Below are positions 25,991-36,117 of a stretch of 64,000 nucleotides of DNA, piece by piece. Origin of the DNA: JAXGQD01 sp040766665 (GTDB taxonomy: Bacteria; Bacillota; Clostridia; Saccharofermentanales; Fastidiosipilaceae); the NCBI GenBank assembly GCA_040766665.1, contig JAXGQD010000003.1:186001-250000 (forward strand), given 5' to 3'. The notes under the pieces were generated by a model. The model searched no databases and was not told where the DNA came from. It saw nothing but the letters and a program-made list of their open reading frames with translations. Positions within the stretch are counted from its first letter, which is position 1. Each line of letters opens with the position of its first letter. A program made the translations under genes and the position numbers.

Positions 25991-26713
25991 CTACGGCTTG
26001 TCCGATAGGCGAGCTCCGCTGACCCAAGCTTGTTCGAGCCAGTAACGGCTGTCAAGCGAAGGCGTCTTCTCGTCGGCCTTGATGCGTTTTCGCATCATTT
26101 TGCTTATTGCGAACTTGGCTTTGACGGACAGAGAGGTTTTGGCAGTGGGTGAGCTGAGACATTGGTCGGCGAAACGGCGGATTTTGCCCGCCATCTTCTC
26201 CCGGCGTTGAGCGCTGAGTTCGTCCCAGATGATACCTTCCATCAAGCCGAAGCCCAGTTTTTTGATATAGGGGTAACCCATCCAGCCCAGGGAGGTCGAG
26301 ACGTCTTTTTGGGCCGCGCCATTCGGAGCACCGATGCTCTGCGTGAGCAGGGCGGCGCGCTTCGTAAAAAGCCGCGCATCCGGACGATGCACCATGTAGC
26401 GATGTCCTAAATGGTCGAGCAGCGCTTTGATTTGCGCTGGGGCACCCATCACATAGACCGGATACACGAAAAGCAGCAGATCAGCGGCCTGCATGGCCTG
26501 CCAAATTTTGTCCACCGCAGAGGCATGCGGGCAGTTTTGCTCACCTGTAAAAAAGCACTGCTTACAGCCGATGCAGTAGGGTGGGCTTTCTTTGGGCAAA
26601 AAAATCTCCGTCACCTCATGCGCCCCATGACGTCTGAGCTGCTCAAGGAAAATTTCCTTCATCTGAAAGCTGACGCCTTTTGCCCCTGTCCCATTTATTA
26701 CTAATACATGCAT
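25991..26713 (-). CDS. NAD(P)H-dependent FMN reductase / flavodoxin-like protein
   Basis: 240 residues. Flavodoxin-like fold: strand and phosphate loop MHVLVINGTGAKGVSFQM, then PPYCIGCKQCFFTGEQNC (the cysteine-rich insert of iron-sulfur flavoprotein-like reductases, here with few spare Cys), then ADLLLFVYPVYVMGAPAQIK, the FMN-binding turn. GTGGAG is upstream. The C-terminal third is basic. It probably reduces an electron acceptor with flavin. Next to it lies a GNAT gene on the same strand, 22 bp away, with no clear link. Confidence 0.8.
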   Translation of the reverse strand: MHVLVINGTGAKGVSFQMKEIFLEQLRRHGAHEVTEIFLPKESPPYCIGCKQCFFTGEQNCPHASAVDKIWQAMQAADLLLFVYPVYVMGAPAQIKALLDHLGHRYMVHRPDARLFTKRAALLTQSIGAPNGAAQKDVSTSLGWMGYPYIKKLGFGLMEGIIWDELSAQRREKMAGKIRRFADQCLSSPTAKTSLSVKAKFAISKMMRKRIKADEKTPSLDSRYWLEQAWVSGARLSDKP

Positions 26714-26735
26714 CTATTATACTCCACGGCTCGAG

Positions 26736-27320
26736 TCAGACTCGTTTATGCGTCAACAAGTAACGAAAGCGAAAGCCCTTCATCCAGCCACCCTTTTCTT
26801 TCTCACGTCCGACTTCGACAAAGCCCAAACCCTTGTAAAGCGGCAACACGACTTCATTGCCTTCCACCACATCGAGCGTATAAGTCTCATACTCGTCCAT
26901 CCGCAACGCCTTGCGCAGCAAGGCCTTGGCAATGCCCTGACCGCGGGCATTTTCGCGTACCGCAACATTGGCGATATAAGCTGTCTTCGTGGCAAAATGT
27001 AGAGGCCGAATAAACTCATCTCTCAATATGCCCGCCACGATTTTCCCTTTGAACCAACCGAACATGCGCTTCAGCTGGGCTTCGTCGACGCCCACCGCAT
27101 AGCCCTTTTCGTCCGAGAGGCTGAGCGCGCCCACCACGCTGGCACTGTCTTTGTCGAAAGCCACGATAAAGCGCTCCGGCAAAATATTGCGCTCCATGAT
27201 CTCCACCAGCTGCGACTTGGATTTGCTTATCGCTTTATATTCCTTATAGAATGCCTCAACCAGCGTCTCTGCAATGCCACGGCGGTCGGCTTCCTGTCCT
27301 GGGCGGATCTCTGTCTGCAT
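26736..27320 (-). CDS. GNAT-family N-acetyltransferase
   Basis: 194 residues. The acetyl-CoA site is clear: AYIANVAVRENARGQGIAKALL carries the V-x5-R/Q-G-x-G-K/A pattern at about 122-140, and YTLDVVEGNEVVLPLYKGLGFVEVG gives the closing beta strand. The substrate cannot be predicted. It is probably co-transcribed with the flavodoxin-like gene downstream. Confidence 0.85.
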   Translation of the reverse strand: MQTEIRPGQEADRRGIAETLVEAFYKEYKAISKSKSQLVEIMERNILPERFIVAFDKDSASVVGALSLSDEKGYAVGVDEAQLKRMFGWFKGKIVAGILRDEFIRPLHFATKTAYIANVAVRENARGQGIAKALLRKALRMDEYETYTLDVVEGNEVVLPLYKGLGFVEVGREKEKGGWMKGFRFRYLLTHKRV

Positions 27321-27436
27321 ACTGGGCCTCTTTTGCCAAAGATTAAATCTTGAAGTAAAGCAGCTTAACTCACTTGGTTTAGCCGCTTCCTTCGCTTATT
27401 ATAGCCTTAGGTTCTATGAAAAGCGGGGGTACACAT

Positions 27437-28723
27437 ATGGAAGCTGTAAAAAATACCTTAAAGTTGCGTTATGGCAAAACCATGCTCATCGGCCTGGGCT
27501 TTTTCGCCTCATCACTGCTCTGGTCGCTCTACAACTCCTTCGTCCCGCTCATCCTCAAAGACTACATCGCCTCCACCACCGTCATCGGTGCCATGATGAC
27601 CATCGACAATTTCTTCGGCGTCATCTTTCAGCCACTCTTCGGTGCCCTCAGTGATAAGACCAAAACCCCCATCGGTAAGCGTATGCCCTATATCATCATT
27701 GCTGCCCCGATTTGCGCGCTCTTTTTCTTCCTCATTCCCCGCATGCAAAGCCTGGTGTTGATGATTCTGGTTATCATCGTCTTCAACTTTGGCATGTCCG
27801 TCTGGCGTTCCCCGATGATCGCGCTTATGCCTGATATGACCCCGGCTCCTCTGCGCAGTCGAGCCAACGGTATCATCAACCTAATGGGCGGTCTCGCCTC
27901 CATCGTGGCTTTTCTGATTGGTGGCAAAATCGCCGACGCCTTCGGTCGCCGCAGCACCTTCCTCATGGGCTCCGTCGTCATGATGCTGGCTGTCGCCCTG
28001 CTCTTTTTTCTGGTCAAGGAAAAACAGGGGAGTGGCGTCGCAGAATCGGCCGTTGAGAAGACAGAAAAAAGCGGTGGCTTCGGTGCCTTCCTGCGTCTGC
28101 AACGTGCACAGCGCAAAAGTCTGCTCTTCTTGCTCCTGGCAATCTTCTTCTGGTTCTGCGCCTACAACGCTGTCGAAACCTTTTTCACCAGCTACGGCAC
28201 CACGCATCTGGGTCTGACCGACGGTCAATCCACCATGCTACTGGCCTTTTTCTCAGTTGCTTTCGTGATTTTTGCCGTGCCCTCGGGTTTCCTGGCCGAA
28301 AAACTGGGGCGTAAGCGCACCATCCTTTTGGGCCTTTGCGGTCTGGTGCTGGTGTTCATTCCGATGCTCTGGATTGAAAACATCTTGCTCTTGCGCATAC
28401 TGCTGATTGTCGGCGGTCTGCTCTGGGCTTGTATCAACATCAATTCGCTGCCGATGGTTTTGGATTTGGCCCACTCGAGCGAGCTGGGCACCTTTACCGG
28501 TTACTATTATTTTTTCTCCTTCAGTGCCGCCATCGCCAGCCCTATCCTTTTTGGCATTATCCGGGATCTGACGCAGACCTTTACCAGCCTCTTTGCCTAT
28601 GCGCCGGTGTGTTTTGGCCTGGCTTTCCTTTGCATGTTGCAGGTACGTCACGGCGAAAATGAGCTGAAGCCGGTAGCGGTGCAAGCGGAGTCGCTTGAAA
28701 AGAATGCAGGCGACGATTTTTAA
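27437..28723 (+). CDS. MFS transporter, SLC45/GPH sugar-symporter like
   Basis: 428 residues from the ATG at 27437 (GCGGGGGT just upstream); an ATG 21 bp earlier is possible. Twelve helices are predicted. TIDNFFGVIFQPLFGALSDK with KTPIGKRMPYI is the first-half loop of the SLC45-like branch and GFLAEKLGRKRTILLGL the second. The middle loop is at about 200-220. Members move sugars with protons. It is transcribed alone, so the substrate is unknown. Confidence 0.82.
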   Translation: MEAVKNTLKLRYGKTMLIGLGFFASSLLWSLYNSFVPLILKDYIASTTVIGAMMTIDNFFGVIFQPLFGALSDKTKTPIGKRMPYIIIAAPICALFFFLIPRMQSLVLMILVIIVFNFGMSVWRSPMIALMPDMTPAPLRSRANGIINLMGGLASIVAFLIGGKIADAFGRRSTFLMGSVVMMLAVALLFFLVKEKQGSGVAESAVEKTEKSGGFGAFLRLQRAQRKSLLFLLLAIFFWFCAYNAVETFFTSYGTTHLGLTDGQSTMLLAFFSVAFVIFAVPSGFLAEKLGRKRTILLGLCGLVLVFIPMLWIENILLLRILLIVGGLLWACININSLPMVLDLAHSSELGTFTGYYYFFSFSAAIASPILFGIIRDLTQTFTSLFAYAPVCFGLAFLCMLQVRHGENELKPVAVQAESLEKNAGDDF

Positions 28724-29180
28724 TCGCGCGACCACGGGTGGCTTACGGCAGGCGCGCTCCTTATCGCGCTGTAGGAGACTAACGATGCCTATGCCTCTTA
28801 TCGCGCTGTCGGATTGACAAAATTTTCGATAATCCAACTGAGGACCCTCGAATTAAGTCTGTGTGCCAGTCAATTTCGTGTTTCACCGTAAATTTTTTCG
28901 TTAATCCAAGTTAGCTATTGGTAACAAATTGGATTATCGAAAAAACTGTCCCTATTTTGAGCAAATCAGCTTAATTCTGGCTGATAAAATGGCGCTCGCT
29001 TGGATTATCGAAAAAAATGACAGTGTTTCTTCAATCCCATAAAAAATGACGGTGTTTCCTCAACCCCATAAAAATGACGCTATTTCTGCAAATCGAAAAA
29101 AATGACAAAATTTTTCCCACCCTACACGAGCCGCAAAACGCGCCAAATCAAGCCTAGATATTGTTTTGCCCGAATAATTT
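28724..29180. repeat. Intergenic fold-back repeats upstream of oppB
   Basis: No gene is visible. AATCCAA motifs in both orientations (28832, 28906, 28930, 28999) follow or precede TCG and A/T tracts, as at 13.8-14.1 and 49.2-49.4 kb. A phrase AAAAAATGACAGTGTTTCTTC is repeated about three times near 29015-29105 with small changes. Confidence 0.65.
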
Positions 29181-29182
29181 CC

Positions 29183-29211
29183 TTGTTCAATCCGCAAATT
29201 TAATCTATACT
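29183..29211 (+). promoter_or_regulatory. Sigma-A promoter of the opp operon
   Basis: TTGTTC at 29183-29188 and TATACT at 29206-29211 are 17 bp apart, 48 bp before the oppB start. Confidence 0.65.
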
Positions 29212-29258
29212 TTCTTATTACTGTTATTAGATTGCTCAAAAATGAATGGAGGGGTACT

Positions 29259-30170
29259 ATGTGGCGTTACACCATTAAGCGTGTTTTGCTCGCGGTGGTA
29301 ACGGTCTTTATCGTCATTACCTTAACCTTTTTTACGATGAACGCCGTGCCTGGCGGACCTTTTAACAAAGAGAAGGCGACCGACCCGGCAGTCAAACGTG
29401 TCTTGGAAGAACGCTTTCATTTAAACGAGCCGGTTTCCACACAATTCACTTATTACTTGGAGAATTTGGCGCAGGGCGACTTTGGTATTTCGCTAAAATC
29501 GGGACGTGATATTGATAAAGAGATTATTAATTCCTTTGCGATTTCTGCGACCATCGGCGGCATCGCGGCTCTGGTGGCGCTTGCGCTGGGCCTGACGCTC
29601 GGTACCATTGCAGCCATTTTCCGCAATCGCTGGCCGGACCGACTTATAATATTTATTACGACATTACTGGTCTCGGTGCCGAGTTTTATTTTGGCGACGA
29701 TACTTTTGCTGGTATTCAGCCTCAAGCTGATGTGGTTCCCGGTCTTTAACGCCAATAATCCGAACTATGTTTTGCCGGTCATCTCGCTGGCGATGTACCC
29801 TATGGCTTATATTACGCGCCTGACCAAGTCGAGCATGCTCGATGCGATGGGCCAGGATTACATCAGAACGGCAAGAGCCAAAGGTGTTTCGACCTTTATG
29901 GTGACCTTTAAGCACGGTTTGCGTAATGCGGTTTTGCCCATCGTGACATACATCGGACCGATGTTGGCCTACATTCTGACCGGAAGCATGGTCGTTGAGA
30001 CCGTCTTTACCATCGGCGGCCTGGGCTCAAAATTTGTGTCAGGTATTATCAACCGTGATTACCCGATGATTATGGGTACGACAATCTTTTTAGCGGTCTT
30101 GATGGTGAGCCTGAACCTGATCAGTGACCTCGTTTACAAGCTCGTTGATCCGCGCATCGACTTTAGCTGA
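29259..30170 (+). CDS. oppB: Oligopeptide ABC transporter permease OppB
   Basis: 303 residues from the ATG at 29259, marked by GGAGGGG; the upstream ATG of the open frame lacks one. It has six membrane helices and the OppB signature start WRYTIKRVLLAVVTVF with FTMNAVPGGPF. The EAA loop is in DYIRTARAKGVSTFMVTFKH, and GSMVVETVFTIGGLGSKF is the family's conserved stretch. It is the first gene of oppBCDF. Pairing with OppC builds the channel for peptides bound by the lipoprotein encoded at 33614. Confidence 0.92.
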   Translation: MWRYTIKRVLLAVVTVFIVITLTFFTMNAVPGGPFNKEKATDPAVKRVLEERFHLNEPVSTQFTYYLENLAQGDFGISLKSGRDIDKEIINSFAISATIGGIAALVALALGLTLGTIAAIFRNRWPDRLIIFITTLLVSVPSFILATILLLVFSLKLMWFPVFNANNPNYVLPVISLAMYPMAYITRLTKSSMLDAMGQDYIRTARAKGVSTFMVTFKHGLRNAVLPIVTYIGPMLAYILTGSMVVETVFTIGGLGSKFVSGIINRDYPMIMGTTIFLAVLMVSLNLISDLVYKLVDPRIDFS

Positions 30171-30232
30171 TTTAGCCCCGCGACAGAGCGAGTGGCTGCA
30201 ATGTAAATGTAGAAGTAGAAAAGGACTTATCT

Positions 30233-31327
30233 ATGAACGATGACAAACAGCAGGATGGGCTTTTGCCAAATGAGGAACAGAAGGCATTTAAGCGCCAAAT
30301 TCTGAGCACGCAAGTGGACCTGTCTAAATTTACCCTGGCTGATGAAGATGAGAAAAAACAGCAAGTGGTGATGCGCGAGTCGACGACCTTTTTTAAGGAC
30401 GGTATGAAAAAGCTGCGCAAGAACTACCTGGCCATGGGCAGTATTTTCGTCTTGGTGCTGATTATGGTGCTGATTTTTATCGTACCGAGCATCGTGCCTT
30501 ATGGCTATGAAGAAGTGATTCGAGTTAATGGCAAAAGAGACCGCAGCGTCGCCAACCTCGCGCCCTTTACATATTCAACTCTGGAACAGGAACTCATAGA
30601 TGAAGGTGGCAAAGTTTTCCCCCACATCATGGGCACGGATGAAATCGGCCGCGATCACTTCGTGCGAGTCATCTACGGAACACGCGTCTCATTGGCGGTC
30701 GGGTTTTTTGCCAGTCTCTGTGGTGCTCTTTATCGGATTGCTTTACGGCTCCATATCGGGCTATTTCGGGGGCAAGCTGGATATCGTGATGATGCGTATC
30801 GTCGATATTATTGTCGATGCCATATGCTGGTCATCATCTTGCTTTCAGTGTGCCGATGAAACGCTGAAACCTTTGATCGCCAGGGCGACGCCCTTTGCGC
30901 CCCTCGGCGTTAATACGATTAGCCTGTTTATCGTTTATGGCCTGCTTTTATTGGGTGAATATGGCGCGCTGGTCAGAGGCTGATTCAGCATCAAGGAAAC
31001 GAGTATGTCTTGGCGGCGAAACCATTGGCGCCAGTTCCGGACGTATTATTCGCAAACATATTTTACTCCAATACGGTCAGCGTCATCTTTATCTCCACTT
31101 GCTCGACAGATTCCTCAGGCAATCTTTACGGAAAGCTTCCTGAGCTTTATCGGTTTGGGCGTGCAGACCCTGATGCCCAGCTTCGCCTACCGGGCTTCGG
31201 CTTCCAGAGCCGGCTTGGTAGAGTTTCCTTGCAAGCTGATTTTCCCGGGCAATGATGATCAGTTTGATTGTTTTTGCCTGACCTTTTGGCGATACCTGCG
31301 CGGATGCGTTCGACCCTGAAATCCGCA
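30233..31327 (+). pseudogene. oppC: Permease OppC, disrupted by several indels
   Basis: The frame is intact for about 160 residues: an extended cytoplasmic N-terminus, one helix and HIMGTDEIGRDHFVRVIYGT. From about 30718 it shifts frame repeatedly. The OppC sequence continues in other frames: LFIGLLYGSISGYFGGKLD, the EAA region GASSGRIIRKHIL, then FTESFLSFIGLGVQT and LIFPAMM-like sequence. Many lesions can be explained by one or two missing or extra bases in short homopolymers (for example GAAACGAG for an expected GAAAACGAG). Neighbouring genes are clean. Either it is a young pseudogene or, more likely, uncorrected sequence error in a functional gene. Confidence 0.8.
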
Positions 31328-31359
31328 AGAAAGCGCAGGCTGCCAAACTTATCACGATA

Positions 31360-32370
31360 CCTGATGATGAAACCCTACCGCAGTCGCGGAAAAATAAGGA
31401 AATACGGCGAGCGAAATCTTACGGCGTCAGAGATCTACAAACGACTTTACCGATGTGGGTAGCGAAGTATCAATCACGTCAGCTAATTCAGAGCGCGGCA
31501 AAGTGCTGGGTATCGTGGGTGAGTCCGGTTCGGGCAAAAGTGTCACCGCATACTCCATCATGCGTATCCCGGACCCGGCGGCCAAAATCGTCGGCGGCCA
31601 AATCCTGCTGGAGCTGTACGATCTGGTAGCCGAGCGAAGAAGAAATGCGTATGTGCGCGCAAACGCATCAGCATCATCTTCCAGACCCTGTCGACCTCAA
31701 CCCGCAACGAGCCTGTTCGCGTCCATCCATCAAGCGTATTCGCCTGCATACGATCGCAATCTCGCGGATGCAAAAAAACGGAGCTGGAGTTGCTGGAACT
31801 GGTCGGTATCAACGAACCGCAGAAGCGCCTCAAACAATATCTCTTACGAGCTCTCCATAGGTGCCAACGCCATTATCGTCATATCACGACACGTTGAACC
31901 CGACATCCTCATTGCTGACGAACCGACGACAGCCTTAGACGACCATTCAGGCACAGATTCTTGAGCAGACTAAAGAAATCAAAACGTTCCAGGCATGGCT
32001 GTCATTATGATTACCTACGACCTGGGTGTGATCGCCGACATGTGCGATGATCATCGTCCTCTATGCGGGCCGAGTCTGTGAACGCGGTACGGCCGATGAA
32101 ATTTTCTACAATCCGCGCCATGAATATACCGTATCCGATCTGGCAGTCCATCCCCAAAACTGGTCAAAATGATGAAAAGCTTATCCCCATCCTTAGGTAC
32201 ACCCTGACCGCTCACCTGCTGGACGGCTGTTTCTTTACTTCCCGTTAAAGCGAGCTGCCAGAAATTGCCCTGCAAAGAACAGCCCCTCAATCCGTATCGC
32301 CTGAAATCATCTCGCCCTGTTGGTCAACGAGCGCGATCGCGCACTGGCTGAGGCCGTCGACGCCAGCGTA
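31360..32370 (+). pseudogene. oppD: ATPase OppD, disrupted by several indels
   Basis: OppD motifs are all recognisable but spread over three frames: Walker A GESGSGKS at about 31520, SIIFQDP-like sequence near 31670, the signature LSGG region degraded near 31850, and Walker B in ILIADEPTTALD near 31910, then VIADMCD and GRVCERGTADEIFYNPRHEYT. Short deletions in runs such as GG, CC and AAA account for most breaks. The C-terminal LLNSIP region is also damaged. As with oppC, this looks like indel error over a real gene, because catalytic residues are retained and only the frame is lost. Confidence 0.78.
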
Positions 32371-32375
32371 CCCTG

Positions 32376-33371
<996 letters not shown>

Positions 33372-33487
33372 TCGACAGAGTTATAAAAGCGAGTCGCTTG
33401 TGCAGGCTTGCCGATATTCATTCGATAAAACACATTTGATTTGTCAAGGCTTATTATGTTCTGGTATTATAACTCTTTAATTAGTGT

Positions 33488-33522
33488 ATCCTAATTCCGG
33501 TTTAGGATTTACAGTTTAGGAT
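33488..33522. promoter_or_regulatory. Three TTAGGAT half-sites upstream of oppA
   Basis: ATCCTAA at 33488, TTAGGAT at 33502 and TTAGGAT at 33516 are spaced exactly 14 bp apart; the first two are inverted. A -10-like TATTAT lies near 33465. This suggests oppA has its own regulated promoter. Confidence 0.4.
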
Positions 33523-33613
33523 TACACGAGAACAACTTCGTTTCTCACTACAAGCATTTGTAGAAGAAAATAGACTCAACACTTCTTATCAGGAAGTAAA
33601 AGGAGGAAAAAGA

Positions 33614-35446
33614 ATGAAAAAGATTTTGGCCTTCGCTTTGACTTTAACACTCGCATTCGGAATGATTGCCTGTGGCGGGTCAACTGCGACAACAACGGCT
33701 GCTCCCGCCGGTGAAACCACCGCCGCCGCTGCCGAGACCACTGCTGCCGCTGCTGAAGAAACGACAGCTGCTGCTGCCGAGACCACCGCTGCCGCTGCTG
33801 AAGAAACAACCGCTGCAGCCGCTCCCGCCGCAAACGTGGCGAAAATTGATTGGACCGGTTATGACCAGCTTATCGCTGACATCAAAGCCGAAACCGACAC
33901 CACCAAGCGTGAAGCACTGATGCATGAAGCAGAAGACATGCTGATGGACACCGGCGCTCTGGTACCCATTTATTACTACAATGACATTTATATGGCGAAA
34001 CCGACCGTAGCCGGCTACTATGCCAACCAATACGGTTTTAAGTTTTTCCATAAAGCCACGGTTGAAGGCAGTGACACACTGCGTCTGCAACTGGCTTCCG
34101 AACCTGATCGTCTGGACCCGGCTCTCAACTCCTCAGTTGACGGTGCTGCTCTGGCTTTGGCGGGTTTTGCCGGACTTTTCACCTACGATGAGACCGGTGC
34201 AGTTGTCCCCGAATTAGCTGAAAGCTATACCGTTTCCGAAGATGGTAAGACCTATACCATCGTGCTGAAAGACGGTTTGAAATGGTCCGACGGCAGCGAA
34301 TTAACCGCTAAGGATTTTGAGTATGCCTGGAAACGTGCTGCCAATCCCGAAACCGCCGCTGACTATTCCTACATGTTCGACCAGTTCGAAGGCTATGGCG
34401 AAGAAGGCAAAGACATTAACGTCACCGCTTCTGAAGATGGCAAAACCCTGACAGCCGTCCTCAAAAACCCGGTCGCCTACTTCCTCGATCTCTTGGCTTT
34501 CCCGACCTATCTGCCTGTCAAACAAGACGTGGTCGAAGGTGCTGAAGGCTTCAAAGATGCAGATGGCAACGTCGTTAACCCCGGTGCTTGGGCACTCGAG
34601 GCCGGCTTTGTCTCCAATGGTCCCTTCATGCTCGAATCATGGGAGCACAACACCAGCATGGTGTATGTCAAGAACCCCAACTACTACAACGCAGACGCTG
34701 TGACCCTGGAGCGCTTGGAGTTCATGCTCAGCGCCGATGATGCTGCTGTCTATGCCGCTTATCAAGCCGGCGACCTGGACTTCATCGACACCATTCCCGC
34801 TGATGAAATCGGCGGTCTTCTGGACACCCCTGAATTCCATATCGTAGAACAACTGGGCACCTACTACGCTATTTTCAACGTCAACGACGCCATTTTCGCG
34901 GATAAGACCGTTGAACAGGCCAAAGCTTTGCGTAAAGCCCTCAGCGCTCTCATCGATCGTCAGTACATCGTTGACACGGTTGCTCAAACCGGTCAAAAAG
35001 TCGCGACCTCTTTCATCCCTGCAGGTATGCTCGATGGTCACGGTGGTGTCTTCAAATCGAATGATGCTGACTACACCTTCCCTGTTGACGACGGTTACTT
35101 CACTGTAGAGCCCAACGTTGATGACGCTCTGGCTCTCCTCGAAGAAGCAGGTTACACACTGGACGGCGACAAGCTCTCCGCTGAGACCCCGCTCCACATC
35201 GTCTATATCACCAACCCCGGTACCGGACACGAAGGTATCGCCCAGGTCATGCAACAAGACTTCAGTCAAGTCGGCATCACCATGGAAATCAAGACCGCTG
35301 AGTGGAACGTCTTCCTGAACGAGCGCAAAGCCGGTAACTTCTCCATGGCCCGTAACGGCTGGATCGCTGACTTCAACGACCCCATCAACATGCTCGAAAT
35401 GTGGACCTCCGACAGCGGCAACAACGACGCTCAATTCGGTAAATAA
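33614..35446 (+). CDS. oppA: Peptide-binding lipoprotein OppA, circularly permuted
   Basis: 610 residues after AAAAGGAGG. Signal peptide with lipobox at MIACGG, then a flexible TTAAAAE-type linker to about residue 73. Residues 74-150 (GYDQLIADIK, then HEAEDMLMDTGALVPIYYY, then YMAKPTVAGYY) match what is normally the C-terminal end of SBP_bac_5 proteins. Residues 151-610 start as such proteins usually begin (TLRLQLASEPDRLDPAL) and stop at NGWIADFNDP...NNDAQFGK, just where the moved piece would follow. Nothing is lost: the order is rotated. In E. coli OppA both termini lie in the same lobe, so the fold could survive. It serves the oppBCDF system; a terminator follows. Confidence 0.92.
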   Translation: MKKILAFALTLTLAFGMIACGGSTATTTAAPAGETTAAAAETTAAAAEETTAAAAETTAAAAEETTAAAAPAANVAKIDWTGYDQLIADIKAETDTTKREALMHEAEDMLMDTGALVPIYYYNDIYMAKPTVAGYYANQYGFKFFHKATVEGSDTLRLQLASEPDRLDPALNSSVDGAALALAGFAGLFTYDETGAVVPELAESYTVSEDGKTYTIVLKDGLKWSDGSELTAKDFEYAWKRAANPETAADYSYMFDQFEGYGEEGKDINVTASEDGKTLTAVLKNPVAYFLDLLAFPTYLPVKQDVVEGAEGFKDADGNVVNPGAWALEAGFVSNGPFMLESWEHNTSMVYVKNPNYYNADAVTLERLEFMLSADDAAVYAAYQAGDLDFIDTIPADEIGGLLDTPEFHIVEQLGTYYAIFNVNDAIFADKTVEQAKALRKALSALIDRQYIVDTVAQTGQKVATSFIPAGMLDGHGGVFKSNDADYTFPVDDGYFTVEPNVDDALALLEEAGYTLDGDKLSAETPLHIVYITNPGTGHEGIAQVMQQDFSQVGITMEIKTAEWNVFLNERKAGNFSMARNGWIADFNDPINMLEMWTSDSGNNDAQFGK

Positions 35447-35497
35447 GCCACAACTCAAGCCCATCTGAAGCGCAAGCTTTAGACTAGAATTTACAAG

Positions 35498-35536
35498 ACT
35501 GCCCGACGGGATTACGATTCCGCCGGGCAGTTTTTT
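35498..35536 (+). terminator. Rho-independent terminator after oppA
   Basis: ACTGCCCGACGG and CCGCCGGGCAGT form a long stem with a 10-base loop, followed by T6. Confidence 0.88.
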
Positions 35537-36070
35537 CGTTACGGGGAGGGGGTTCGGATGGCTGGCGCCGATGATTGTGAGGCAGGGTGCGTCCGGCAGG
35601 TGCGACCTGCGGGACGCACGATTTTGATGCGTCGCGTTGCCTGGCACGGCGGCGACACCGCTCCTTACTTGGCTGCCTTAGCTAGCGGTTCCGCAATCTT
35701 CCGAAATTTCAGATAGCGGATTTTGTGACAATATTTTCGGGGATGTGGTTGAAAGCGGCTCCGGACGGCTGCCGGACACGTCAAAAGGCTGTTTTCATCC
35801 CACTTTTTACAGGGATGTGGTGGCGGCGACCACACAGTCGTCAAAAGTGTCACAAAATCCTGTGTTTGACGCGAGCAGAGCCCCTAAAACTACTGCAATG
35901 AACACTTCCCCGAAAATATTGTCCATTTTTATTGCTAATGGCCAATACGAATCGTCGCTCACCAGCTATAGCGCGACTCCACCTTTGAGTGTTCGTTGCA
36001 GTCCGCCTCGGCTTCCGGGTCTACGCAACACCACCCAACCCAACCCACAACCCGCGCCTCAAAAACCAAA
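35537..36070. repeat. Intergenic mosaic repeats
   Basis: No credible gene; a 128-codon ORF here lacks a ribosome site and protein character. Recognisable fragments: GGCGGCGACACCGCTCCTTA (35650), TTTTCGGGGATGTGG (about 35735), CACTTTTTACAGGGATGTGG (35800; a near match CACTTTTTACGGGGATGG is at 24.2 kb) and TTCCCCGAAAATATTGTCC (35908; compare 18.69 kb). Confidence 0.55.
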
Positions 36071-36076
36071 CAGCAC

Positions 36077-36115
36077 AAAAAACCGGCTACCCGTAAAACA
36101 GGCCAACCGGTTTCT
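36077..36115 (-). terminator. Terminator of the ABC/URO-D operon
   Basis: On the minus strand AAACCGG and CCGGTTT form the stem, followed by TTTTG, directly after the last gene of the operon. Confidence 0.65.
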
Positions 36116-36117
36116 TG

